From NCBI GenBank assembly GCA_039583705.1, contig JAVKSM010000006.1:1-44423 (forward strand): a DNA stretch of 44,423 nucleotides, given 5' to 3'. The notes below the pieces were generated by a model. That model ran no database searches and had not been told where the DNA came from. It saw only the letters and a program-made list of their open reading frames with translations. Position 1 is the first letter of the stretch. Every line of letters starts with the position of its first letter. Origin of the DNA: JAVKSM01 sp039583705. GTDB taxonomy: Bacteria; Actinomycetota; Actinomycetes; Mycobacteriales; Pseudonocardiaceae. The position numbers and the translations under genes are program-made. Shown here one piece after another: positions 7,367 to 16,254 of this stretch.

Positions 7367-9073
7367 GTGGTGCACACCCGCGCGACCAGGCACGTGTTCG
7401 TCACCGGAGGCGTCGTCTCCTCGCTCGGCAAGGGCCTGACCGCGTCCAGCCTCGGTCAGTTGCTCACAGCTCGCGGCCTGCGCGTGACGATGCAGAAGCT
7501 GGACCCCTACCTCAATGTCGACCCGGGGACGATGAACCCGTTCCAGCACGGCGAGGTGTTCGTCACCGAGGACGGCGCGGAGACCGACCTGGACATCGGG
7601 CACTACGAGCGGTTTCTCGACCGCGACCTGTGCGGCCGGGCGAACGTCACCACCGGCCAGATCTACGCCACCGTCATCGCCAAGGAGCGGCGCGGCGAGT
7701 ATCTCGGCGACACCGTCCAGGTGATCCCGCACATCACCAACGAGATCAAGGACAGGATCCTCGCCATGGCGGCGCCCGACGAGGATGGCCAGACCCCCCA
7801 CGTCGTGATCACTGAGATCGGGGGCACCGTCGGCGACATCGAGTCGTTGCCGTTCCTCGAGGCGGCCCGCCAGGTCCGCCACGACGTCGGGCGGGACAAC
7901 TGCTTGTTCCTGCACGTGTCGCTCGTGCCCTACCTGGCGCCCTCGGGGGAGCTGAAGACCAAGCCCACCCAGCACTCGGTGGCCGCGCTGCGCAACATCG
8001 GCATCCAGCCCGACGCGGTGGTCTGCCGCGCCGACCGCGAGGTGCCGGACGGGATGAAGCGCAAGATCAGCCTCATGTGCGACGTGGAGGTCGACGGCGT
8101 GATCGCCGCCCCGGACGCCCCGTCGATCTACGACATACCCAAGGTGCTGCACCGCGAGGGCCTGGACGCCTTCATGGTGCGCCGGCTCGGGTTGCCGTTC
8201 CGTGACGTCGACTGGACCGAGTGGGGCGACCTGCTCGACCGGGTGCACAACCCTGCCGAGAACGTGCGGATCGCGCTGGTCGGCAAGTACGTCGGCCTGC
8301 CCGATGCCTACCTGTCGGTCACCGAGGCGCTGCGTGCCGGCGGCTTCGCCCACCGGGCCCGGGTGGACGTCAGGTGGGTGCCCTCCGACGACTGTCGGTC
8401 CCCCGCCGGCGCCGCCGCCGCGCTGTCGGACGTGGACGGGGTGCTGATACCCGGCGGGTTCGGTGTCCGCGGCATCGAGGGCAAGATCGGCGCGATCGGG
8501 CACGCCCGGAGCCGAGGCGTCCCCCTGCTCGGGCTCTGCCTCGGCATGCAGTGCATGGTGATCGAGACGGCCCGGTCGCTGGGGGGCCTGACGGATGCGA
8601 ACTCGACGGAGTTCGACCAGGCCACCGAGCATCCGGTGATCAGTACGATGCCCGGCCAAGCCGACGTGGTGGCCGGGCATCGGGACATGGGGGGCACCAT
8701 GCGCCTGGGCGCCTACCCGGCCGTGCTCGGCGACGGCACCATCGTGCGGGCCGCGTACGGGACGAGCCGGGTGTCCGAACGTCACCGTCACCGCTACGAG
8801 GTGAACAACACCTACCGGGAGCGGCTCGCGCGGGCCGGGCTGGTGTTCTCCGGGACCTCGCCGGACGACAGGCTCGTCGAGTTCGTCGAGCTGGCCTTCG
8901 ACGTGCACCCGTTCTTCGTCGGCACCCAGGCCCACCCCGAGCTCAAGAGCCGGCCCACCCGGTCCCACCCGCTGTTCGCCGGTTTCGTCGGTGCCGCACT
9001 GCGCTACCGCGCCGCGGACCGGCTGCCGGTGGAGCTCACCGGACGGCGTCCCGCGTCGGCCGGGGTCCGGTGA
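7367..9073 (+). CDS. pyrG: CTP synthase
   Basis: 568 aa. Converts UTP to CTP with ATP and glutamine. The N-terminal synthetase domain opens with the GGVVSSLGKGLTASSLG P-loop and continues through EIGGTVGDIES. The C-terminal class I glutamine amidotransferase domain has the nucleophile Cys in LGLCLGMQCM and the His/Glu pair in GTQAHPELKSRP. Full normal length. GTG 7367 is chosen from the conserved start and the -10 element just before it. A NUDIX gene follows after 3 nt. Confidence 0.97.
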   Translation: MVHTRATRHVFVTGGVVSSLGKGLTASSLGQLLTARGLRVTMQKLDPYLNVDPGTMNPFQHGEVFVTEDGAETDLDIGHYERFLDRDLCGRANVTTGQIYATVIAKERRGEYLGDTVQVIPHITNEIKDRILAMAAPDEDGQTPHVVITEIGGTVGDIESLPFLEAARQVRHDVGRDNCLFLHVSLVPYLAPSGELKTKPTQHSVAALRNIGIQPDAVVCRADREVPDGMKRKISLMCDVEVDGVIAAPDAPSIYDIPKVLHREGLDAFMVRRLGLPFRDVDWTEWGDLLDRVHNPAENVRIALVGKYVGLPDAYLSVTEALRAGGFAHRARVDVRWVPSDDCRSPAGAAAALSDVDGVLIPGGFGVRGIEGKIGAIGHARSRGVPLLGLCLGMQCMVIETARSLGGLTDANSTEFDQATEHPVISTMPGQADVVAGHRDMGGTMRLGAYPAVLGDGTIVRAAYGTSRVSERHRHRYEVNNTYRERLARAGLVFSGTSPDDRLVEFVELAFDVHPFFVGTQAHPELKSRPTRSHPLFAGFVGAALRYRAADRLPVELTGRRPASAGVR

Positions 9074-9076
9074 GCC

Positions 9077-9712
9077 GTGGGCGGACACGACTTCGCGGTC
9101 CGGGGCAGCCGCACGCTCTACACCGGCCGGGTCCTGGCCGTGCGGGCCGACGAGGTGCAGATGCCCGGCGGTCGCGTCGCCACGCGGGAGGTCCTCGAGC
9201 ACCCCGGCGCTGTCGCGGTGGCCGCCGTCGACGGCCAGCGCCGACTCGTGCTGATCCACCAGTATCGGCATGCCGTGGGGCGCCGGCTCTTCGAGCTGCC
9301 CGCCGGGCTGCTCGACGAGGCCGGCGAGGAGCCGCTGGTGACCGCGCGGCGGGAACTGGTCGAGGAAGCCGGCCTGGCGGCCGAGCACTGGGCCGTCCTG
9401 CTCGACGTGGTGCCCTCGCCGGGGTTCTCCGACGAGGCGGTGCGGGTGTACCTGGCGACCGGGCTGTCGGAGCAGGACCGGCCGTCGCTGGCGGACGACG
9501 AGGAGTCCGATCTCGTCGTGCACCGGCTGCCGCTGAACGAGGCGGTGCGCCGGGTACTGGCCGGCGAGATCGTCAACGCGGTCTCCGCGGCCGGCGTGCT
9601 CGCGGCGCACGCCGTGGTCGACGGTTTCGCCGAAGCCCGTCCGACCGGCGCGCCCTGGCCGGACCGCCCGCACCGCTTCGCTGCTCGTTCCGTGAACCCC
9701 GGCGGCCGCTAA
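9077..9712 (+). CDS. NUDIX hydrolase, ADP-ribose pyrophosphatase type
   Basis: 211 aa. The Nudix box runs from GLLDEAGEEP to ARRELVEEAGL with the REXXEE core, preceded by the LIHQYRHAVGRRLFELPAG stretch typical of ADP-ribose/sugar-nucleotide hydrolases (Rv1700-like). The reaction is probably ADP-ribose to AMP plus ribose 5-phosphate; the substrate is inferred from family and context. GTG 9077 lies 3 nt after the pyrG stop, so the gene is co-transcribed with pyrG. Confidence 0.9.
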   Translation: MGGHDFAVRGSRTLYTGRVLAVRADEVQMPGGRVATREVLEHPGAVAVAAVDGQRRLVLIHQYRHAVGRRLFELPAGLLDEAGEEPLVTARRELVEEAGLAAEHWAVLLDVVPSPGFSDEAVRVYLATGLSEQDRPSLADDEESDLVVHRLPLNEAVRRVLAGEIVNAVSAAGVLAAHAVVDGFAEARPTGAPWPDRPHRFAARSVNPGGR

Positions 9713-9715
9713 CAC

Positions 9716-9721
9716 TAGAGT
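9716..9721 (+). promoter_or_regulatory. -10 element TAGAGT upstream of ald
   Basis: TAGAGT lies ~59 nt before GTG 9780, giving a leader of about 50 nt. A GGGAGGG purine run near 9767-9773 serves as ribosome binding site. Unlike most promoters in this window it gives a leadered mRNA. Confidence 0.45.
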
Positions 9722-9779
9722 TCCTTCGGCCAACCCGGCGAGACCCGCCGGCCGGGGGGCCAGCCGGGAGGGCGGTCAG

Positions 9780-10895
9780 GTGAAGGTCGGCATTCCCCGC
9801 GAGGTGAAGAACTCCGAGTACCGGGTGGCGATCACGCCGGCTGGAGTGATCGAGCTCGTCCGGCGCGGTCACCAGGTCGTCGTCGAGCGCGACGCCGGGG
9901 CCGGCTCCGTGCTTCCGGACTCGGCCTACATCTGCGCAGGAGCGCAGATCCTGCCCTCGGCCGACGACGTGTGGGGCGAGGCCGACCTGGTGCTCAAGGT
10001 CAAGGAGCCGGTGGCCGAGGAGTACTACCGGATGCGTGAGGACCAGGTGCTGTTCGCCTACCTGCACCTGGCGGCCTCTCGGGCGTGCACCGACGCACTG
10101 CTCGCCTCGAAGATCACTGCGATCGCCTACGAGACAGTCCAGCTCCCGGACGGCTCGCTGCCGCTGCTCGCACCGATGAGCGAAGTCGCCGGGCGAATGG
10201 CGCCTCAGGTGGGCGCGCACTGCCTGGAGCGCACGTCCGGCGGGCGCGGAGTGCTGCTCGGCGGGGTGTCGGGGGTCCCGGCCGGGAAGGTCGCGGTGCT
10301 CGGTGCCGGCGTCTCCGGGATGAACGCCGCGACGATCGCCCTCGGGCTACAGGCCGAGGTCGTCGTGCTGGACACGAACATCAACCGGCTGCGGCAGATC
10401 GACTTCACCTACCGGGGCCACCTCCAGACGATCACGAGCAACGCCTTCGAGGTGGAGAAGGCGTGCCTGTGGGCCGATCTCGTGATCGGCGCCGTGCTCG
10501 TCCCGGGGGCCAAGACACCGACGCTGGTGTCCAACGACCTGGTGTCCCGGATGCGGGCCGGCTCGGTCCTGGTCGACATCGCCGTCGACCAGGGCGGCTG
10601 CCTCGCCGACTCGCAGCCCACCACGCACGAGAACCCGACCTTCGCCGTGCACGACTCGCTGTTCTACTGCGTGGCGAACATGCCTGGGGCGGTGCCCAAC
10701 ACCTCCACCCAGGCGCTCACCAACGTCACGCTGCCCTACGTGTGCGCGCTGGCCGACTCCGGGCTCGCCGCTGCGGTGCGGGCCGACCCGGCGCTGGCCA
10801 AAGGCGTCGCCGTGGTGGCCGGTCAGGTGGTGCGGCCCGAGGTGGGCCAGACCCACGGAATACCGTACGTCCCGCTCGGCGAGGTGTTGAGCTGA
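9780..10895 (+). CDS. ald: Alanine dehydrogenase
   Basis: 371 aa. NAD-dependent reversible conversion of L-alanine to pyruvate and ammonia. The N-terminus MKVGIPREVKNSEYRVA is diagnostic. KVKEPV carries a conserved substrate-binding Lys, AYLHLAA a catalytic-site His, and the NAD fold opens with AVLGAGVSGMNAA (~residues 171-183). Length is normal. It has its own leadered promoter and a GGGAGGG ribosome binding site. It sits between the NUDIX gene and xerD, an order I recall from streptomycetes and pseudonocardiae but not from M. tuberculosis. Confidence 0.96.
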   Translation: MKVGIPREVKNSEYRVAITPAGVIELVRRGHQVVVERDAGAGSVLPDSAYICAGAQILPSADDVWGEADLVLKVKEPVAEEYYRMREDQVLFAYLHLAASRACTDALLASKITAIAYETVQLPDGSLPLLAPMSEVAGRMAPQVGAHCLERTSGGRGVLLGGVSGVPAGKVAVLGAGVSGMNAATIALGLQAEVVVLDTNINRLRQIDFTYRGHLQTITSNAFEVEKACLWADLVIGAVLVPGAKTPTLVSNDLVSRMRAGSVLVDIAVDQGGCLADSQPTTHENPTFAVHDSLFYCVANMPGAVPNTSTQALTNVTLPYVCALADSGLAAAVRADPALAKGVAVVAGQVVRPEVGQTHGIPYVPLGEVLS

Positions 10896-10906
10896 CCGGG
10901 CTCCGG

Positions 10907-11824
10907 GTGGAGCCCGCAGCGGTCGTTTCCGCCTATGTCGACCACCTCGCGGTCGAGCGGGGCACCGCGCGCAACACGCTCGACTCCTACCGCCGGGACC
11001 TGCGCAGGTACCTGGGATACCTGGCCACGGTGGGGGTGACGACCGCCGACGACGTCCGGGAGTGCCACGTCGCCGGCTTCCTCGCCGCGCTGCGCGAGGG
11101 CGACGCCGGGCACGCGCCGCTGGCGGCGTCGTCGGCGGCCCGGGCGCTGGTCGCGGTCCGGGGGCTGCACCGCTTCGCCCACCGGGAAGGTCTGGTCGGG
11201 CACGACCCGGCGCGGGAGGTGCACCCGCCGCCACCGCCGCGGCGGCTGCCCAAGGCGCTGCCGGTGGACACCGTCACCCGGCTGCTCGACGGCTGCGCCC
11301 GGGACGACCCGCCCGGGCTGCGGGACCGGGCGCTGCTCGAGCTGCTCTACTCCACCGGAGCCCGGATCTCCGAGGCGGTCGGGCTCGACGTCGACGACCT
11401 CGACGTGTTCTCGCGTACCGTGCTGCTGGCCGGCAAGGGCGGGAAGCAGCGGCTGGTCCCGGTGGGCCGGCCGGCGCTGGCAGCCGTCGAGGCCTACCGG
11501 GTGCGCGCCAGGCCGGCGTTGGCCGCGCGAGGACGGGGTACCAGCGCGCTGTTCCTCAACGCGCGGGGGGCGCGGCTGTCGCGGCAGAGCGCATGGCAGG
11601 CGCTGCGGGAGTCGGCGGCGCTGGCGGGGATCAACGAGACGGTCTCACCGCACACCCTGCGGCACTCCTTCGCCACACACCTGCTCGACGGCGGCGCCGA
11701 CGTGCGCGTGGTGCAGGAACTGCTCGGGCACGCCTCGGTGACGACCACGCAGGTCTACACACTGGTCACCGTGGACCGACTACGCGAGGTCTACGCCACC
11801 TCCCACCCCCGAGCCCGGGACTGA
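10907..11824 (+). CDS. xerD: Site-specific tyrosine recombinase XerD
   Basis: 305 aa. Resolves chromosome dimers at dif with XerC. The N-terminal SAM-like DNA-binding domain covers ~1-95 (VSAYVDHLAVERGTARNTL). The catalytic domain shows Arg in TGARISEA, Lys in GKGGKQRLVPVG, HxxR in HTLRHSFATHL, then His in LLGHASV and the nucleophile Tyr in TTQVYT. GTG 10907 lies 11 nt after the ald stop. An upstream CTG at 10892 would overlap ald and is less likely. No strong ribosome binding site is visible, so the start is the least certain part. Confidence 0.93.
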   Translation: MEPAAVVSAYVDHLAVERGTARNTLDSYRRDLRRYLGYLATVGVTTADDVRECHVAGFLAALREGDAGHAPLAASSAARALVAVRGLHRFAHREGLVGHDPAREVHPPPPPRRLPKALPVDTVTRLLDGCARDDPPGLRDRALLELLYSTGARISEAVGLDVDDLDVFSRTVLLAGKGGKQRLVPVGRPALAAVEAYRVRARPALAARGRGTSALFLNARGARLSRQSAWQALRESAALAGINETVSPHTLRHSFATHLLDGGADVRVVQELLGHASVTTTQVYTLVTVDRLREVYATSHPRARD

Positions 11825-11907
11825 CCGACATGGGACTGACCGACATCCCATCGCGACATTCCTTTCGCAACGGATGGCGGCGCGACGGCGGGGCGCGTTG
11901 CCGCACG

Positions 11908-11937
11908 TCGTGACTGGCTCCTAGGCTTTCGCTCGGA
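11908..11937 (+). promoter_or_regulatory. Candidate parA operon promoter
   Basis: TTGCCG (11908-11913) and TAGGCT (11932-11937) are separated by 18 bp. Transcription would begin near 11944, giving a ~45-nt leader with a GAAGGAT Shine-Dalgarno site at 11974-11980 before ATG 11990. Confidence 0.5.
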
Positions 11938-11989
11938 ACCGGCCGAGCCTGGACCCGGCCGCGGCGACGACGTGAAGGATCTCACCCGC

Positions 11990-12892
11990 ATGTCGACACC
12001 CACCCCGTTCCCGGCCCGATCGGGGCCGGACGACGAGGCGGACGGCGAGCTGGGCGGCGTGAGCTCCACCGGCCGCCCACGGCGGGACATCCCAGAGCCA
12101 GGCCCGGTGCACCGCCACGGGCCGGCCACCGTGCTCGCGATGTGCAACCAGAAGGGCGGCGTCGGCAAGACGACGTCGACGATCAACCTGGGTGCTGCTC
12201 TCGCGGAGTACGGCCGCAAGGTGCTGCTGGTCGACTTCGACCCGCAGGGAGCGCTGTCGGTGGGCTTGGGCGTGGGCCCGCACCAGCTCGAACGCACCAT
12301 CTACAACCTGATCGTGGAGCGCGGCGCGTCGGTCGACGACGTCATCATCGACACGCCGGTGGCGGGGATGGAGCTCCTGCCCAGCAACATCGACCTGTCA
12401 GCCGCCGAGATCCAACTGGTCACCGAGGTGGGGCGGGAACACACGCTCGGCCGGACCATCGCGCCGGCCCTGGGCCGCTACGACTACGTGCTCGTGGACT
12501 GCCAGCCCTCGCTCGGCCTGCTGACGGTCAACGCACTCGCCTGCGCAGACGGCGTGATCATCCCGTTGGAGTGCGAGTTCTTCAGCCTGCGCGGCGTCGC
12601 CCTGCTCATGGACACCATCGAGAAGGTCCAGGAGCGGCTGAACCCCAAGCTGCAGATCGTCGGGATCCTCGCCACGATGTACGACCCGCGGACCCTGCAC
12701 ACCCGCGAGGTCATGGCCCGGGTCGTGGAGGCCTTCGACGACATCGTCTTCGACACGGTGATCAACCGTACGGTGCGCTTCCCGGAGACCACGGTGGCCG
12801 GTGAGCCCATCACGACGTGGGCCCCCCGCTCGGCCGGCGCGTACGCCTACCGGGCGCTGGCCCGTGAGGTGATCTCCCGGTCGAGCTGGTGA
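11990..12892 (+). CDS. parA: ParA/Soj-family ATPase
   Basis: 300 aa. Deviant Walker A is KGGVGKTTSTINLG (~residues 48-61), then DFDPQGALSVGLG and the DCQPSLGLLTVNAL Walker B region. The first ~40 residues are disordered. ATG 11990 is preferred over GTG 11972 because GAAGGAT sits 9 nt upstream. No parB or parS motif accompanies it; it heads scpA and scpB instead, matching the Rv1708-Rv1710 arrangement. The role is probably condensation-linked segregation rather than the origin ParABS system (inference). Its stop overlaps the scpA start. Confidence 0.92.
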   Translation: MSTPTPFPARSGPDDEADGELGGVSSTGRPRRDIPEPGPVHRHGPATVLAMCNQKGGVGKTTSTINLGAALAEYGRKVLLVDFDPQGALSVGLGVGPHQLERTIYNLIVERGASVDDVIIDTPVAGMELLPSNIDLSAAEIQLVTEVGREHTLGRTIAPALGRYDYVLVDCQPSLGLLTVNALACADGVIIPLECEFFSLRGVALLMDTIEKVQERLNPKLQIVGILATMYDPRTLHTREVMARVVEAFDDIVFDTVINRTVRFPETTVAGEPITTWAPRSAGAYAYRALAREVISRSSW

Positions 12893-13689
12893 ACGGGCCG
12901 TCCGCTCCGCACGCCACCAGCGGGCAGCGCCCCCGCTTCACCGTCCGACTGGACAACTTCGAAGGTCCCTTCGACCTGCTGTTGCAGCTCATCAGCCGTC
13001 ACGAGCTGGACGTGACGGAAGTCGCGCTGCACCGTGTCACCGACGACTTCATCGCCCACACCGCAGCCCTCGGCGCCGATGTCGACCTGGACGAGACCAC
13101 CCTGTTCCTCGTCGTCGCCGCGACCCTGCTCGACCTGAAGGCGGCCCGGCTGCTGCCCACCGGCGAGGTCGACGACGAGGCGGACCTGGCGCTGCTGGAG
13201 GCCCGCGACCTGCTGTTCGCACGGCTGCTGCAGTACCGGGCCTATCAGCAGATGGCGGGGCTGTTCCGGGAGCTGGAAGCCGGGGCGTCGCGCCGCTACC
13301 CCCGCTCGGTGGCGCTGGAGGGCCGCTACGCCGGGCTGCTCCCCGAGGTCATGCTGGGGGTCGACCCGGACCGGTTCGCCGAGGTCGCCGCCGCGGTGCT
13401 GCGGCCCAAGCCGCCGTCGGCGCTCCCCACCGCGCACCTGCAGTCCCCCCAGGTCTCGGTGGCCGAACAGACCGAGTTGCTGGCCCGCCGACTGGCCGAG
13501 GTGGGCGTGGCGACGTTCGCGGAACTGGTCGCCGACTGTGCGCGCACCGTCGAAGTGGTCGCCCGGTTCCTCGCCGTGCTCGACCTCTACCGTGAGGAGC
13601 GGGTGGCGCTGACGCAGGACGAGGTGTTCGGCGAGCTGGCGGTGCGCTGGACGGGCGGTCGCGGCAGGGACGAGGAGGAGTCGCGGTGA
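12889..13689 (+). CDS. scpA: Segregation and condensation protein A
   Basis: 266 aa. Kleisin subunit that bridges the SMC heads, with ScpB. The N-terminal RLDNFEGPFDLLLQLISRH motif is diagnostic. A helical middle part and a C-terminal winged helix (LDLYREERVALTQDEVFGELAV) complete the family pattern. GTG 12889 overlaps the parA stop, and its own stop overlaps the scpB start, so the three are translationally coupled. Confidence 0.95.
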   Translation: MNGPSAPHATSGQRPRFTVRLDNFEGPFDLLLQLISRHELDVTEVALHRVTDDFIAHTAALGADVDLDETTLFLVVAATLLDLKAARLLPTGEVDDEADLALLEARDLLFARLLQYRAYQQMAGLFRELEAGASRRYPRSVALEGRYAGLLPEVMLGVDPDRFAEVAAAVLRPKPPSALPTAHLQSPQVSVAEQTELLARRLAEVGVATFAELVADCARTVEVVARFLAVLDLYREERVALTQDEVFGELAVRWTGGRGRDEEESR

Positions 13690-14279
13690 ACGAGGCCGAC
13701 GCCCCGACGGGCGCAGTGACCGGTCCCGATCTGGTCGCCGACGCCGAGCTCGCCGCCGCGTTGGAAGCGCTGCTGCTCGTCGTCGACGCCCCCGCCTCCG
13801 AGGAGTCGCTCGCCGCCGCGCTGGAGCAACCGACGGCCCGGGTCGCCGCCGCACTGGTGTGCCTCTCGGAGGGCTACCACGCCCACCGCCGCGGTATCGA
13901 CCTGCGCCGGGTCGGCGAAGGCTGGCGGTTCTACACCCGGGACCGCTTCGCCCCCTACGTCGAACGGCTCGTGCTCGACGGGCAGCGCTCGCGGCTGACC
14001 CGGGCCGCGCTGGAGACGCTGGCCGTCGTCGCCTACCGGCAACCGGTGACCAGGGCCAGGGTGGCGGCCGTACGGGGGGTCAACGTCGACGGCGTGATGC
14101 GCACGCTGCTGGCCCGCGGACTCGTGGCGGAATCGGGTACCGACCCCCACACCGGGGCCACGCTGTTCCGGACCACGGAGCTGTTCTGCGAGCGGCTGGG
14201 GCTGGCCTCGCTGGAGGAGCTGCCGCCGCTGGCCCCGCTGCTCCCCGAGGTGGACGCGATCGACGATGTCGGAACCTGA
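13686..14279 (+). CDS. scpB: Segregation and condensation protein B
   Basis: 197 aa. Dimeric winged-helix partner of ScpA. LEALLLVVDAPASEESLAAALE at ~20-41 and the second winged helix around SRLTRAALETLAVVAYRQPVTRARVAAVRGVN are family hallmarks. GTG 13686 overlaps the scpA stop. The 3' end overlaps the next gene by 14 nt. Confidence 0.94.
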   Translation: MNEADAPTGAVTGPDLVADAELAAALEALLLVVDAPASEESLAAALEQPTARVAAALVCLSEGYHAHRRGIDLRRVGEGWRFYTRDRFAPYVERLVLDGQRSRLTRAALETLAVVAYRQPVTRARVAAVRGVNVDGVMRTLLARGLVAESGTDPHTGATLFRTTELFCERLGLASLEELPPLAPLLPEVDAIDDVGT

Positions 14280-15024
14280 GACGTCCGGGTCCGAACCCTC
14301 AGCGGGGGTCCGGCTGCAGAAGGTGCTGGCCCGCGCCGGGATCGCCAGCCGCCGCGCCGCCGAGGAGCTCATCGCCGCCGGCCGGGTCAGCGTCGACGGC
14401 GAGGTGGTCAGGGAGCTGGGCCGGCGGGTCGACCCGGACCGGGTGGTCGTGCACGTCGACGGCGCGCGGGTCCTGTTCGGCGGCGAGGTCGTGCACCTGG
14501 CGTTGAACAAGCCGCGCGGGGTGCACTCGACGATGTCCGACGAGCGGGGCCGGCCCTGCGTCGGCGATTACGTCGCGGACCGCACGCAACGGCTGTTCCA
14601 CGTCGGGCGGCTGGACGCCGAGACCGAGGGGCTGCTGCTGCTCACCAACGACGGCGAGCTCGCGCACCGGCTCACCCACCCGTCCTACGGGGTGCCCAAG
14701 ACCTACCTGGCCGAGGTGCCCGGCCCGGTGCAGCGGGACCTCGGCAGGCGGCTGCGGGCCGGGGTCGAGGTGGGGGACGGCCTGGTGCGGGTGGACGGCT
14801 TCCGGGTCGTGGACGCGTTGCCCGGCCGCGCCATGGTGGAGGTCGTGCTGCACGAGGGTCGCAAGCACGTCGTGCGGCGACTGCTGGAGACCGTTGGCCA
14901 CCCGGTGCGGCGACTCGTTCGCACCGCCGTCGGTGAGGTGCGGCTGGGAGAGCAACGGCCCGGTTCGTTACGCCGGCTGAGCCGGTCGGAGGTCGGGGAG
15001 CTCTACCGCGCCGTGGGGATGTGA
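14266..15024 (+). CDS. rRNA pseudouridine synthase, RsuA/RluB family
   Basis: 252 aa. An N-terminal S4 domain (VRLQKVLARAGIASRRAAEE, ~15-75) precedes the catalytic domain with the nucleophilic Asp in VGRLDAETEGLLLLTNDG and the LNKPRGV segment. It probably modifies 23S rRNA in the RluB manner, inferred from the scpAB neighbourhood. ATG 14266 lies inside the end of scpB. Confidence 0.93.
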   Translation: MSEPETSGSEPSAGVRLQKVLARAGIASRRAAEELIAAGRVSVDGEVVRELGRRVDPDRVVVHVDGARVLFGGEVVHLALNKPRGVHSTMSDERGRPCVGDYVADRTQRLFHVGRLDAETEGLLLLTNDGELAHRLTHPSYGVPKTYLAEVPGPVQRDLGRRLRAGVEVGDGLVRVDGFRVVDALPGRAMVEVVLHEGRKHVVRRLLETVGHPVRRLVRTAVGEVRLGEQRPGSLRRLSRSEVGELYRAVGM

Positions 15025-15051
15025 CGGTGGGAATCCACCCAGGGCAGGTCC

Positions 15052-15057
15052 TACAGT
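15052..15057 (+). promoter_or_regulatory. -10 element TACAGT, leaderless start of aroH
   Basis: TACAGT ends 7 nt before ATG 15065. This spacing decides the start in favour of ATG 15065 rather than GTG 15056, which overlaps the box. Confidence 0.55.
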
Positions 15058-15064
15058 GCCGGGC

Positions 15065-15427
15065 ATGGCGGTGCGCGCGATCCGGGGGGCGACGCAGATC
15101 GACGCCGACGAACGAGAGCAGGTGCTGGAGGCCACCGCTGAACTGGTCAAGGAGGTGCTCGCCCGCAACGCCATCGGCGCGGAGGACCTCATTTCCGTGA
15201 TATTCACCGCCACCCCGGACATCACCTCGGAGTTCCCCGCCTACGCCGCCCGCCTCACGGGCCTGACCGACGTGCCGCTGCTGTGCGCCACCGAGATCGC
15301 CGTGCCCGGCTCCATGCCCCGGGTGCTTCGGATGCTCGCGCACGTGGAGACCGATCGCCCGCGTTCCGAGCTGCGCCACGTCTACCTGCGGGGCGCCGCC
15401 GCCCTGCGGTCGGACCTGCCCCGGTGA
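15065..15427 (+). CDS. aroH: Chorismate mutase, AroH class
   Basis: 120 aa. Converts chorismate to prephenate for Phe/Tyr synthesis. It aligns with the small trimeric Bacillus-type enzyme: RAIRGATQI holds the active-site Arg near position 7, ATPDITSEFPA the conserved middle loop, TEIAV the Glu, RVLRML the catalytic Arg, and LRHVYL the Tyr. The length is that of the AroH family and differs from the all-helical AroQ class. It stands between the pseudouridine synthase and cmk with its own leaderless promoter. The tyrA neighbour I recall in streptomycetes is not here. Confidence 0.92.
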   Translation: MAVRAIRGATQIDADEREQVLEATAELVKEVLARNAIGAEDLISVIFTATPDITSEFPAYAARLTGLTDVPLLCATEIAVPGSMPRVLRMLAHVETDRPRSELRHVYLRGAAALRSDLPR

Positions 15428-15513
15428 GGGGCTGCTTGCAGGCCCGGCCCACTGGTGCTGAGACAGACCACGACCGGCACAATTGGGAGATCCGGGCGAT
15501 CAGGAGGCAGCCG

Positions 15514-16254
15514 GTGGACCAAGGCGCGACGCTGCGTGGAGTCGTAGCGCTGGACGGTCCCTCCGGTACCGGCAAGTCCACCGCCGCGCGGCAACTGGCG
15601 GTGCAGGTTGGTGCCCGCTACCTCGACACCGGAGCGATGTACCGGGCGGTGACGCTGGCCACACTGCGGGCGGGAGCTGACGTCGAGGATCCGGCTGCGG
15701 TCACCCGGGTGGCGCTGGCACCCCGGCTGACGGTCGGCACCGATCCGACCTCGCCCACGGTCGCGCTGGACTGCGAGGACGTCGCCGCGGAGATCCGCGA
15801 AGCGCCGGTGACGGCGGCGGTCTCCGCGGTCTCGGCGGTGCCGGCGGTGCGGGCCCACCTCGTCGCGGCGCAGCAGCGCCTCATCGCCACGGCGCTCGCC
15901 GGGGGCGACGGCATCGTCGTCGAGGGCCGCGACATCGGCACCGTGGTCGCTCCTGACGCCGAGCTCAAGGTCTTCCTCACCGCGACGGAGGTGACCAGAG
16001 CCGGTCGCCGGTCCCGGCAGGACCGTGCCGCGGGGCGGGAGGTGGAGCTGGACGCGACGCTGCGCGACGTGCGCCGACGTGACCGGCTGGACTCCCGGCG
16101 GACCGCGTCGCCGCTGCGGACCGCCGCGGACGCGGTGCGGCTGGACACCACGGAGCTCGACCTGGACGCGGTGGTCGCGCGGCTGGTCCGGCTGGCCACT
16201 GACCGGGGCCTGCTCCGGTCGACGTCGGAAGCGCCCGTGGCGGGCCGGCGGTGA
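15514..16254 (+). CDS. cmk: Cytidylate kinase
   Basis: 246 aa. Phosphorylates CMP and dCMP. The P-loop GPSGTGKST is near residues 14-22. It is followed by LDTGAMYRAVTL, GRDIGTVVAPDA and the lid RRSRQDRAAGREVELDA, with RRDRLDS near the end. GTG 15514 is supported by AGGAGG at 15502-15507. The protein is slightly longer than typical (225-230 aa) because of an acidic/Ala-rich C-terminus. It overlaps plsC by 4 nt and probably forms an operon with plsC and der. Confidence 0.94.
   Translation: MDQGATLRGVVALDGPSGTGKSTAARQLAVQVGARYLDTGAMYRAVTLATLRAGADVEDPAAVTRVALAPRLTVGTDPTSPTVALDCEDVAAEIREAPVTAAVSAVSAVPAVRAHLVAAQQRLIATALAGGDGIVVEGRDIGTVVAPDAELKVFLTATEVTRAGRRSRQDRAAGREVELDATLRDVRRRDRLDSRRTASPLRTAADAVRLDTTELDLDAVVARLVRLATDRGLLRSTSEAPVAGRR

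Noticed and set aside
7352..9733. A 793-codon open frame on the minus strand opposite pyrG and the NUDIX gene
   Set aside because: It is the antisense shadow of two certain genes in GC-rich DNA; its product is His/Gly/Val-rich with no domain. The same holds for long antisense frames at 1658-3337, 27203-29440, 38745-41033 and 41295-43877.
9722..9779. A riboswitch in the ald leader
   Set aside because: The ~50-nt leader has GC-rich inverted segments but is too short and lacks conserved features of known alanine or glycine riboswitches.
11825..11989. A parS-like site near parA
   Set aside because: No sequence resembling the TGTTTCACGTGAAACA consensus is present, and no parB is nearby.
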